The notes under the pieces: model-generated
What the model was told of the DNA's origin: nothing
Database searches by the model: none
Seen by the model: the letters and a program-made list of their open reading frames with translations, nothing else
DNA from: Proteobacteria bacterium SPGG2
GTDB lineage: Bacteria > Pseudomonadota > Gammaproteobacteria > Acidiferrobacterales > SPGG2
Length of the DNA stretch: 6,694 nt
Direction of reading: 5' to 3'
Assembly: GCA_001643475.1 (NCBI GenBank)
Contig: LXTK01000050.1
Span: 5,058-11,751, forward strand
Made by a program: the position numbers and the translations under genes
Part shown: in pieces, positions 1-5,893 of the stretch
Numbering within the stretch: position 1 is the first letter of the stretch
Layout of the letters: each line of letters opens with the position of its first letter

Positions 1-1361
1 GTCACCGGCCGCGCTGGATATTGAAATCCATTGGCTAGATCGGCATTCTGATCGAGGCGAATGCCCCAATATTGCATCACGGTTCTATTAGAGCCTTGGT
101 GACATCCGGCGCATGTATAGTCATCGATGCCATGAACGAACTCACCGCTTGGCAGCGTCTTGGCCACGCTTCGAATCAGGTGTCGGCGAATATGCGGTCG
201 CTCGGGTGCGGCGATGGCGTCGGGATTGGCTGGCTCATTTTTATTTACCTTGGGATCGCCTGAGCGGCTACGTCCGTCCAAGCTGTATCGCATGTGGCAA
301 GCGGTACAACCTGAAGAGCGGAAATCGCCATAACGATTGTTGGCGCCAGCGCTGCCGAGGTGGCAATCGCCACAGGTAAACGCCACCTGCTCGTGATACA
401 GATTGGCCAATGCCGAATTGGGCTTGACCGAGTTGTCTTGCCGGAGGTCATTGGGCAGATTGACTGAGCTGTAGAACGGGTTCTGATATATATCGGCGCC
501 ACCAGTGTTTCCAAAGACACTAAAGACCGGGAATTCAAGTAACCGTTGAACGGCGCCGACGGTGGCGGACGGCGCATTCGGGTTTTGCACGGCCCGGAAG
601 CTTAGATCGGCTGCCGTCTTCTCATACAGGTTGGCGTTTTCGGATATTGCATTGTCGATTCCGAGGGCATAGGTCGCGCCGGAGAATATACCGGTCTCGG
701 TACCTATTGGGCTGCGCGCCATCCATTCAGCGTGTTTACTCGCGGGCGAACTCAGCGCCTTGGGACCGTGGCACTCGCCGCAGCTCCTGAATTCCTGCAC
801 AACTCGCAGGTCGCCAGGATTGATAAATTGCAGGTAGTCTAAGGCAGAGTATGTTTTTCCATTGCGTTGGTAGTCAGGGAACTTATCAATGCCGGTTAAC
901 GTCAAGGCATTGAAGTAGGCAACCGGGTCGTTGATTTGATTCTGATCGTCGCCGAGTTGCGGTGGTCGTGGCACATGGGCCAGGCTTTTACGGCTCGCCT
1001 CACCATCGCCACCGTGACAGCTGGTGCACTTGATGTTCGTCGCACCCGTAAATGGATGTGGGTTCTCCAAACCGGATCCGGCGTAGTCATTTAAGGTCGA
1101 GCCGTTGTGACAGGACATGCACGACTCCGCCGGCCCCGGTGGCTCCTCATCTGGTGGCGGATCAACGATGATGATCGGCGGACCGTTGGCACCATTTTCA
1201 GCGACTTTGTCTGAACTATCTACGGTACAACTAGAAAGTAAGAACAGGATTGGAAGAAGGAAAACGAGTGATCGGGCGCGCCCAGGCTTCAGTAAGACGT
1301 CTGGAACCCAGCGCCACGGATGGACGAGGCGAATGTGAGCACACCGACAATAGAACTTCAT
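1..1361 (-). CDS. Multiheme c-type cytochrome lipoprotein, C-terminus beyond the left edge
   Basis: The frame is open from the ATG at 1361 to the window edge, giving 453 visible residues with no stop. Six haem c attachment motifs are seen: CMSCH (C81), CTSCH (C112), CGECH (C194), CGDCH (C330), CTACH (C352) and CAGCH (C417). The N-terminus has a long basic n-region, a hydrophobic core at residues 32-42 and a lipobox LSSC with Cys45, so the mature protein is probably a lipid-anchored, exported electron carrier. A Pro- and Asp/Glu-rich linker (about residues 60-80) follows. The start is supported by GAGGG five bases upstream. The wide gap between C112 and C330 suggests substantial non-haem structure, unlike the compact cytochromes encoded to its right. 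It is divergent from the plus-strand operon. The general architecture recalls surface-exposed outer-membrane cytochromes, but I do not recognise it as OmcA or MtrC. Total haem number, final location and partner are unknown. Confidence 0.9.
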   Translation of the reverse strand, partial: MKFYCRCAHIRLVHPWRWVPDVLLKPGRARSLVFLLPILFLLSSCTVDSSDKVAENGANGPPIIIVDPPPDEEPPGPAESCMSCHNGSTLNDYAGSGLENPHPFTGATNIKCTSCHGGDGEASRKSLAHVPRPPQLGDDQNQINDPVAYFNALTLTGIDKFPDYQRNGKTYSALDYLQFINPGDLRVVQEFRSCGECHGPKALSSPASKHAEWMARSPIGTETGIFSGATYALGIDNAISENANLYEKTAADLSFRAVQNPNAPSATVGAVQRLLEFPVFSVFGNTGGADIYQNPFYSSVNLPNDLRQDNSVKPNSALANLYHEQVAFTCGDCHLGSAGANNRYGDFRSSGCTACHMRYSLDGRSRSGDPKVNKNEPANPDAIAAPERPHIRRHLIRSVAKTLPSGEFVHGIDDYTCAGCHQGSNRTVMQYWGIRLDQNADLANGFQYPARPV

Positions 1362-1366
1362 GCAAT

Positions 1367-1371
1367 CCCTC
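1367..1371 (-). promoter_or_regulatory. Ribosome binding site of the lipoprotein cytochrome gene
   Basis: GAGGG on the minus strand sits five bases before the ATG at 1361. It supports that start despite the unusually long n-region of about 31 residues before the hydrophobic core. Confidence 0.6.
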
Positions 1372-1523
1372 GGTGTAGACCCCCACTCGGCGCTTTTGCG
1401 TTTTTACGCTCGGCGTTAACGATGTTTTACATAGATCACGCGCAGTTAGCAACTTCCAAACGATACACGCCGGTACCAAACAGACTAATGGCAATAAGTG
1501 GTAGTCGATGCCGATAAGCGGCA

Positions 1524-1550
1524 ATGATATTTTCTATCTTCTGGTAACAA
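1524..1550 (-). promoter_or_regulatory. Possible sigma-70 type promoter for the lipoprotein cytochrome gene
   Basis: On the minus strand TTGTTA (1550-1545) and TATCAT (1529-1524) resemble -35 and -10 boxes, matching consensus at 4/6 and 5/6 positions. The 15-base spacer is shorter than the usual 16-18. Transcription would start near 1517 and leave a leader of about 155 bases. This is a by-eye match in AT-rich DNA and could be chance. Confidence 0.25.
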
Positions 1551-1599
1551 AAAAGGCGAAAGGAACGACACCAGCAACAGAGAAAATCCAAAAACTTAA

Positions 1600-1649
1600 A
1601 CCGTTAATCGTGACCGACGAACGGTGTTTTTAGTAGAACGTATAACGGT
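1600..1649. repeat. Cluster of three ACCGTT/AACGGT half-sites, operator candidate
   Basis: ACCGTT (1600-1605) and AACGGT (1620-1625) form an inverted pair, and a second AACGGT lies at 1644-1649 in the same orientation as the second copy. The copies begin 20 and 24 bases apart, about two helical turns each, which suits a regulator binding one face of the DNA. The binding protein is unknown and no other evidence supports a function. Confidence 0.3.
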
Positions 1650-1772
1650 CGGCAGTTTTCATCCTTTGGTCTGGATGTATCTCCAATTTTCTTGCAAACA
1701 GTGTAAATATACATTCTCTTTAGTTAAGGTTTTGTTTAATGCTTACGTCATCACATCTTAGGGTAACGAAGA

Positions 1773-2432
1773 ATGCACATTTCTTGGCGCAAGATTTCTA
1801 GATCTCCGGTAGTTCTACTGTTCTCGGGCCTGTTAATCGGCATGGTTTTTACGACATTGGTGTTTATTGATAACGTGTCCACTGCACCATCGGATCCAGT
1901 GTTTAACATGCTGTCGGGCTCTGCCGGGAGTTCGCCAGCGCATGCGAATCTTGCATCGACCACTACCTCGTCGAGCAGCGCAGAAATGCCCAAGGCAGCA
2001 AGCCTATCTGCGTTACTCCCGCGTCTCGAGGCCAAGGTAGTTGCCGAGCCCGATGACGCAAATCTACAGATTCTGTTGGCAAGGACCTATCTTGAGCTGG
2101 ATCAGAAGGAAAAGGGCAAACAACTCTTGGATAGGGTTCAGCAACGATTCCCCCAAAATCAACATCTTCCGTTTCTCCAAGCCAAAATACTTATGGAAAG
2201 CGTGGATACGGCTGATCTACAGAAAGCAGTATCGCTACTTGAAGAAAGCGTCCGCCGCCGCCCCGCCGCCGGCCATGTTGCGCGCCTATACCAGGGGCGA
2301 ACCCTGATCCGGCTAGGCAAACAACAACAGGCTATCAACTTGTGGCGCGATTATATTGCAACATTACCATCGGATGACCAACGCCGATCGTTGTTGGAAG
2401 CCGAGTTGGAAAAGTTGGCAAATGCTTCCTAG
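1773..2432 (+). CDS. Membrane-anchored TPR protein, CcmI/NrfG-like, probable cytochrome c assembly helper
   Basis: The 219-residue product has an N-terminal membrane segment (about residues 12-31) behind a basic start, so the rest should face the periplasm. A Ser/Thr/Ala-rich linker (about 35-75) leads to a helical TPR-type domain (about 80-217). TPR-like units are seen near 95-126, 129-162 and 167-200, with typical features such as LARTYLELDQ and LYQGRTLIRLGKQQQA. One anchor plus a TPR domain resembles NrfG and the C-terminal part of CcmI, which bind apocytochromes during haem attachment (family knowledge). AGGG nine bases upstream supports the ATG. It is the first gene of the likely operon, six bases ahead of the cytochrome b-like gene, which suits a dedicated assembly role (inference). 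It lacks the second membrane segment of full CcmI. A general scaffold role for the TPR domain is the alternative. Confidence 0.85.
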   Translation: MHISWRKISRSPVVLLFSGLLIGMVFTTLVFIDNVSTAPSDPVFNMLSGSAGSSPAHANLASTTTSSSSAEMPKAASLSALLPRLEAKVVAEPDDANLQILLARTYLELDQKEKGKQLLDRVQQRFPQNQHLPFLQAKILMESVDTADLQKAVSLLEESVRRRPAAGHVARLYQGRTLIRLGKQQQAINLWRDYIATLPSDDQRRSLLEAELEKLANAS

Positions 2433-2438
2433 TTAACG

Positions 2439-3341
2439 ATGGGTCAGCAAGAAGCGATACTGCGCTCAGAATACGCGGATGATCTGGAGGCCGTCGAAAA
2501 ACCGGGCAGGATCAAGTCCGCGTTGTGGTTTCTGTTGGTGTCAGTACTACTGTTGGCGGCGCTGTGGTTCGCCAGCACGCAGACTGAGTACACACCCGGA
2601 TCTGATTTAGGTTACAACCTTGGTCTTGTTGGCGGCGTCGCTATGTTGCTTGCGCTGCTATATCCAGTGGCCAAACGTGTGCGCTTCATGAACACGTGGA
2701 TGCACATGGGACACTGGTTCACGGTCCACATGCTTCTCGGCACTGCTGGACCAGTTCTAATTATGTTTCACTCCAAGTTCGTGCTCGAATCTATCAACGG
2801 CACGCTGGCGTTTTGGTCGATGTGTTCGGTGCTACTAAGCGGTTTCATCGGCCGGTATCTCCATACCAAACTCCAGTACCGTCTCCAGCACCGACATAAC
2901 TTTCTTCAAGGTTTAAAAGAAAAGATGGGCGTAGCGGCGGAGGCGGCACGTTCAAAGTTCCGTTATGTACCAGAAATCGATGAACGTCTGCACGTGTTTG
3001 AAGTGAGTGTACTAACGCCCGCAGAAGGTCTGCTTTCCAACCTTTGGCTTTTCTTGGTGTTGCCATTCCGATTCGAGTGCACCTATCTGTTGGCATGTCA
3101 GGATATCAAAAGAACAGTCAACAAACGGGCACAAAAAAAGAAATGGAATCCGCGCAAAACGCGGCGGCGCATCTTCTATGGCAAGACGATGGTCCGAGCC
3201 TATTTGGAGGCGGTCCGATCGGTAGCGCGAGCCAGTGCTTATGAAAGACTTTTTGCCTTGTGGCACTTGGTGCATATCCCCTTGTTGTTTTGGCTTGCAA
3301 TAACAGGTGCGATCCATGTTCTTGCCGTGCATATGTACTAG
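2439..3341 (+). CDS. Polytopic membrane protein, probable dihaem cytochrome b (ferric-reductase-like)
   Basis: The 300-residue protein has hydrophobic segments near residues 27-45, 58-77, 92-112, 122-138 and 272-298, plus a short one at 198-212. Two membrane segments each carry a His-X13-His pair: H97/H111 and H279/H293. That spacing is typical of helices holding two stacked b haems, as in the ferric reductase/NOX superfamily (family knowledge). The loops at 79-83, 139-154 and 222-265 are rich in Lys and Arg. If 198-212 does not cross the membrane, all of them face the cytoplasm and the two His-bearing helices run parallel, placing one haem near each face. There is no flavin or NAD domain, so the electron donor is probably quinol or another membrane partner (inference). 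The ATG lacks a clear ribosome site and may rely on coupling to the gene ending six bases upstream. A multiheme cytochrome gene follows 14 bases downstream. Confidence 0.8.
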   Translation: MGQQEAILRSEYADDLEAVEKPGRIKSALWFLLVSVLLLAALWFASTQTEYTPGSDLGYNLGLVGGVAMLLALLYPVAKRVRFMNTWMHMGHWFTVHMLLGTAGPVLIMFHSKFVLESINGTLAFWSMCSVLLSGFIGRYLHTKLQYRLQHRHNFLQGLKEKMGVAAEAARSKFRYVPEIDERLHVFEVSVLTPAEGLLSNLWLFLVLPFRFECTYLLACQDIKRTVNKRAQKKKWNPRKTRRRIFYGKTMVRAYLEAVRSVARASAYERLFALWHLVHIPLLFWLAITGAIHVLAVHMY

Positions 3342-3355
3342 CCGGACGGAAGACG

Positions 3356-4750
3356 ATGCCTGTCACACGGATTACCGCGCTACTGGTGGGTTTGTATGGT
3401 CTCGTGGGGCTGCTCTCATTCGTGTTGGCGGACCTTGGACCCCTAAACGCGTTGGTAATGCCGGGCAAGCTCAGCGAAGCGCATGCGAAACTTGAAGGTG
3501 AATGTCGTAATTGTCACACAGCGTTTAAGAAATCTGCGCAGTCAGAATTGTGTTTGGACTGTCATGATCACCTGGCAGTAGCAGAAGATATTGCCAGCGG
3601 AAGAGGATTTCATGGGCATATCGAACAACGGCAATGTAATGCCTGTCATAAGGAGCATAAAGGGCGTCGCGTGAACCTTGCCCCGCTAAACAAGCAGACG
3701 TTCGATCATGACTTCACCGATTACCCGCTCCATGGTGCGCATGCCGACCCAACCGCGAAGTGTGAAGATTGCCATAAGCGCGGCCTAAAATATCGAGATG
3801 CACCATCCAACTGCTACGCCTGTCACAGGAGTGATGATGCGCACAATGGCAGCCGCGGCAAGGAATGTGTCAATTGTCATATCGAAGACAGTTGGAAAGA
3901 AGTCCATTTTGACCACAGTGCAACAGGCTTCCCGTTAGTAGATAAACACCGTCTTGTGAAGTGTGAGAGTTGCCACGCAGATGAACGCTACAAAGGCACA
4001 CCAAAAAACTGTTACGCATGCCACAAAGCCGATGATAGGAAACGGGGCCACAAGGGAAGATTCGGCACCAAATGTGGGGCCTGTCATACACCCGAAGACT
4101 GGCAGGTTTCTATCTTCAATCACCATAGGGGCACAAAATTTCCTCTGCACGGAAAACATCGGACAGTCAAATGCACTGCGTGCCACAAAGGTATCCTTTA
4201 CAAGGAGAATCTTCCCAAGAACTGCCTCGGATGCCACAAAAAGGATGATGTGCACAGAGGCCAAGAAGGCAAGAAATGCGAAAAATGTCATAACGAAAGC
4301 TCATGGACTCGTAAGGTTTTCTTTGATCACGGCCTAACCCGCTTCCCACTGCTAGGCGCACATGCGAGATTACGGTGTAAAGACTGCCACAAGGAACCGA
4401 CATTCAAAGACGTTCGCATTGAATGTGTCTCGTGCCACTCGCGCGATGATACACACAAGCGTCGCTTGGGTTCATTGTGCGAGCAATGTCACAACTCTCG
4501 AGACTGGCGTGAATGGGACTTTGATCATAATCAAAGAACGAAATTCCATCTTGATGGCGCGCACCAAGGACTCGACTGCCATGCGTGCCATAAGAAACCG
4601 GTAAACAAAAGAATCAGCCTTGCGACCGGTTGTGTTAGTTGTCACAGCGCAGATGACGTACATCGGGGCGCGTTCGGTCGCTTTTGCGAACAGTGCCATA
4701 CGACCACGTCATTCCATGAGATCGAAAAAGTGCTTGGAACCATGCAGTAG
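3356..4750 (+). CDS. 18-haem c-type cytochrome with five trihaem repeats, membrane-anchored or periplasmic
   Basis: The 464-residue product carries 18 CXXCH motifs, starting at Cys 50, 66, 94, 136, 153, 171, 203, 219, 240, 273, 290, 308, 341, 357, 375, 408, 426 and 444. The last fifteen fall into five modules of about 68 residues with three haems each. Each module also supplies a His after F-D/N, a His after G-x or K, and a His after the Asp-Asp pair, enough for bis-His ligation of all three haems. Residues 7-25 are hydrophobic and may be an uncleaved anchor, although cleavage after VLA (residue 25) is possible. The ATG at 3356 was preferred to the upstream frame opening at 3260 because it follows GGAAG, begins a clean export signal and leaves 14 bases after the previous stop. 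The CXXCH-rich repeats fit the broad cytochrome c3/c7-like class. Likely role: long-range periplasmic electron transfer from the cytochrome b (inference). Confidence 0.93.
   Translation: MPVTRITALLVGLYGLVGLLSFVLADLGPLNALVMPGKLSEAHAKLEGECRNCHTAFKKSAQSELCLDCHDHLAVAEDIASGRGFHGHIEQRQCNACHKEHKGRRVNLAPLNKQTFDHDFTDYPLHGAHADPTAKCEDCHKRGLKYRDAPSNCYACHRSDDAHNGSRGKECVNCHIEDSWKEVHFDHSATGFPLVDKHRLVKCESCHADERYKGTPKNCYACHKADDRKRGHKGRFGTKCGACHTPEDWQVSIFNHHRGTKFPLHGKHRTVKCTACHKGILYKENLPKNCLGCHKKDDVHRGQEGKKCEKCHNESSWTRKVFFDHGLTRFPLLGAHARLRCKDCHKEPTFKDVRIECVSCHSRDDTHKRRLGSLCEQCHNSRDWREWDFDHNQRTKFHLDGAHQGLDCHACHKKPVNKRISLATGCVSCHSADDVHRGAFGRFCEQCHTTTSFHEIEKVLGTMQ
3701..4699 (+). repeat. Five tandem trihaem modules (about 68 residues each) in the 18-haem cytochrome
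   Basis: Modules begin at the F-D/N-H signature, with His at residues 118, 187, 256, 325 and 391, and each contains three CXXCH sites. First-haem cysteines are at 136, 203, 273, 341 and 408. The shared pattern is F-D-H, then FPL-x-G-x-H, then CxxCH, a Lys-rich linker, NC-x-x-CHK, the Asp-Asp pair, a His and a third CxxCH. The second module differs by a few extra residues before its third haem, and the last module lacks FPL. Repetition is clear in protein and weak in DNA, suggesting old duplications. Confidence 0.9.
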
Positions 4751-4768
4751 AAATCTTTTTCGGGTGGG

Positions 4769-4775
4769 GGAGGAG
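4769..4775 (+). promoter_or_regulatory. Strong ribosome binding site before the 11-haem cytochrome gene
   Basis: GGAGGAG sits nine bases before the GTG at 4785 and five bases before an ATG at 4781. The ATG frame stops after six codons, so the long gene must start at GTG unless the sequence contains an indel. The gap upstream, 4751-4784, shows no terminator hairpin, so read-through from the 18-haem gene is expected. Confidence 0.6.
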
Positions 4776-4784
4776 CAAGAATGA

Positions 4785-5891
4785 GTGCCGCCTTACAGTA
4801 GGATCGCACTAAACGTAAGAGTATCTGCGTACCACACGCCGTTTCTGCTGCTCTTGGTATTTCCCCCTTTTCCTGTGGCCGCTCAGGATAGCCTGCTTCT
4901 GTCCGTTGTTGCCAACCAACAAGCGCCTGGGCAGCAAGGGGTTGCCCAGACTTTACCAGATGGTAACGCATCCGGTAGTCGCTCCATAGCAATCCCCACG
5001 ACATACCTAGCGTCGACGGGCTTCGATCATAGCGCAGTGCTGCCCAGTACGTGTGACGTCTGTCACAACAACGCGGTGACTACAGGTAAGCCGATCAATC
5101 ACATCACCACTGATGCTGCTTGTGATGCCTGCCACACTACTCGCGCATGGCTACCGGCAACGTTCGAACACAACGTCGTCAGTCCCGGGAGTTGTACCGC
5201 TTGTCACAATGGTGTGACCGCTACCGGGAAACATACTGATCACATCGCAACGTCGATCGTTTGTGACAACTGTCACCGGACTAGTGCATGGAGGCCAGTC
5301 ACATTCAACCACAGCGAGGTAACAGTGGGCACATGTACTGATTGCCACAATGGCGCCAATGCACCCGCGCAGCCGGCAAAACACATTCCAACCACCATCT
5401 CATGTGACGCCTGCCACCAAACACGTGCGTGGCTACCGGCGACATTTGACCACAGCATTGCCACGACCACAGCATGTGCATCCTGTCATGACGGTGTAGT
5501 CGCATCTGGTCAACCTATTGATCATTTTTCAACTACCCGCACATGCAACAGCTGTCATAACACCGTTAACTGGGCATCCGCCGCTAGCTTTCGCCATAGC
5601 TCATTGCTCTTCCCAGGCGAGCACATCGATGTGACATGTGCCAACTGTCACACCACAAACACAGCTGCTGCTAACTGGAAGGTTGGAATCTACAAGCCAG
5701 ATTGCGCAGGTTGCCATAGCGATGATTACGAGCCGCAATACCATGTCAAGACCATCAATCCCTCGACAATCTTCTACACAATCAATGAGCTGACAGATTG
5801 TGCCAGCAGTTGCCATGAATACGTCGATAACTCATTCGTAAGCATCCGGCAAACACGCATTGGGCGCCATCGGCCGAGAAGTCAATGGTAG
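4785..5891 (+). CDS. Secreted multiheme cytochrome with 47-residue dihaem repeats (ten CXXCH plus one CX3CH)
   Basis: The 368-residue product has a hydrophobic export signal (residues 19-31) with probable cleavage after VAA (residue 33). CXXCH motifs begin at Cys 90, 113, 137, 160, 184, 207, 231, 254, 285 and 307, and a CX3CH variant (CASSCH) begins at 339. Haem cysteines recur exactly every 47 residues (90/137/184/231 and 113/160/207/254). So do candidate distal histidines (82/129/176/223 and 106/153/200/247), which implies bis-His haems in a regular array. No lipobox or second membrane segment is seen, so it is soluble in the periplasm or exported beyond it. The start is GTG, chosen because it is the only start near the strong ribosome site that opens this frame. 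Located directly after the 18-haem gene, it is a likely electron-transfer partner (inference). A structural or filament-forming role is possible but untested. Confidence 0.92.
   Translation: MPPYSRIALNVRVSAYHTPFLLLLVFPPFPVAAQDSLLLSVVANQQAPGQQGVAQTLPDGNASGSRSIAIPTTYLASTGFDHSAVLPSTCDVCHNNAVTTGKPINHITTDAACDACHTTRAWLPATFEHNVVSPGSCTACHNGVTATGKHTDHIATSIVCDNCHRTSAWRPVTFNHSEVTVGTCTDCHNGANAPAQPAKHIPTTISCDACHQTRAWLPATFDHSIATTTACASCHDGVVASGQPIDHFSTTRTCNSCHNTVNWASAASFRHSSLLFPGEHIDVTCANCHTTNTAAANWKVGIYKPDCAGCHSDDYEPQYHVKTINPSTIFYTINELTDCASSCHEYVDNSFVSIRQTRIGRHRPRSQW
5022..5585 (+). repeat. Four tandem 47-residue (141 bp) dihaem repeats
   Basis: Repeats start at Phe 80, 127, 174 and 221 of the secreted cytochrome. 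Each has F-x-H, a CxxCH followed by N/D-x, a P/H/A-x-x-H element ahead of T/S-rich residues, then CxxCH and A/N-W. The first and third repeats are especially alike around the second haem (CDACH, then TRAWLPATF in both), which suggests duplication of a 94-residue, four-haem unit. At least one degenerate copy follows, with altered spacing (C285, C307). Confidence 0.9.
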
Positions 5892-5893
5892 AC

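Larger units (their letters stand above)
1362..1772. other. Divergent intergenic control region, no gene seen
   Basis: These 411 bases lie between the starts of two divergent transcription units and should hold both promoters. No convincing coding frame was found: the small frames here lack a good ribosome site and a recognisable product. The region is more AT-rich than its flanks, especially 1580-1600 and 1680-1745. It contains several short symmetric elements: CTCGGCG repeated directly at 1386-1392 and 1409-1415, the palindrome CGTTAACG at 1414-1421, a TGCCG/CGGCA stem at 1509-1523, three ACCGTT/AACGGT half-sites between 1600 and 1649, and TGTA-N4-TACA at 1702-1713. No clear -35/-10 pair was found for the plus-strand operon. 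Confidence 0.75.

Noticed and set aside
245..577. Minus-strand frame of 110 residues inside the lipoprotein cytochrome gene
   Set aside because: It is a shadow of the lipoprotein cytochrome, which is open through the whole region in another minus-strand frame with correctly placed CXXCH motifs.
1422..1441. CRP/FNR-like site (ATAGATCACG)
   Set aside because: Only one half-site resembles the consensus; the other half (GTTTTA) does not match.
1231..1524. Minus-strand frame of 97 residues across the lipoprotein gene start
   Set aside because: It overlaps the signal-peptide region of the lipoprotein in a different frame, has no recognisable domain, and the GAGGG site is placed for the ATG at 1361.
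1598..1631. Rho-independent terminator (stem ACCGTT/AACGGT followed by T-run)
   Set aside because: The stem has only six pairs with a 14-base loop, and no plus-strand gene ends upstream of it. The half-sites are better viewed as a possible operator.
1683..1697. Sigma-54 promoter ending in TTGCA at 1692-1696
   Set aside because: The GG element expected ten bases before the GC pair is missing (the bases there are TC), so the match is only partial.
3260..3355. Upstream extension of the 18-haem cytochrome frame to 3260
   Set aside because: It would overlap the cytochrome b-like gene by 82 bases and put a Cys-rich, non-signal stretch ahead of a clean export signal. The ATG at 3356 has a nearby GGAAG.
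4762..4775. G-quadruplex in the G-rich stretch before the 11-haem gene
   Set aside because: There are only two runs of three or more G, plus one GG; the stretch is explained by a strong ribosome binding site.
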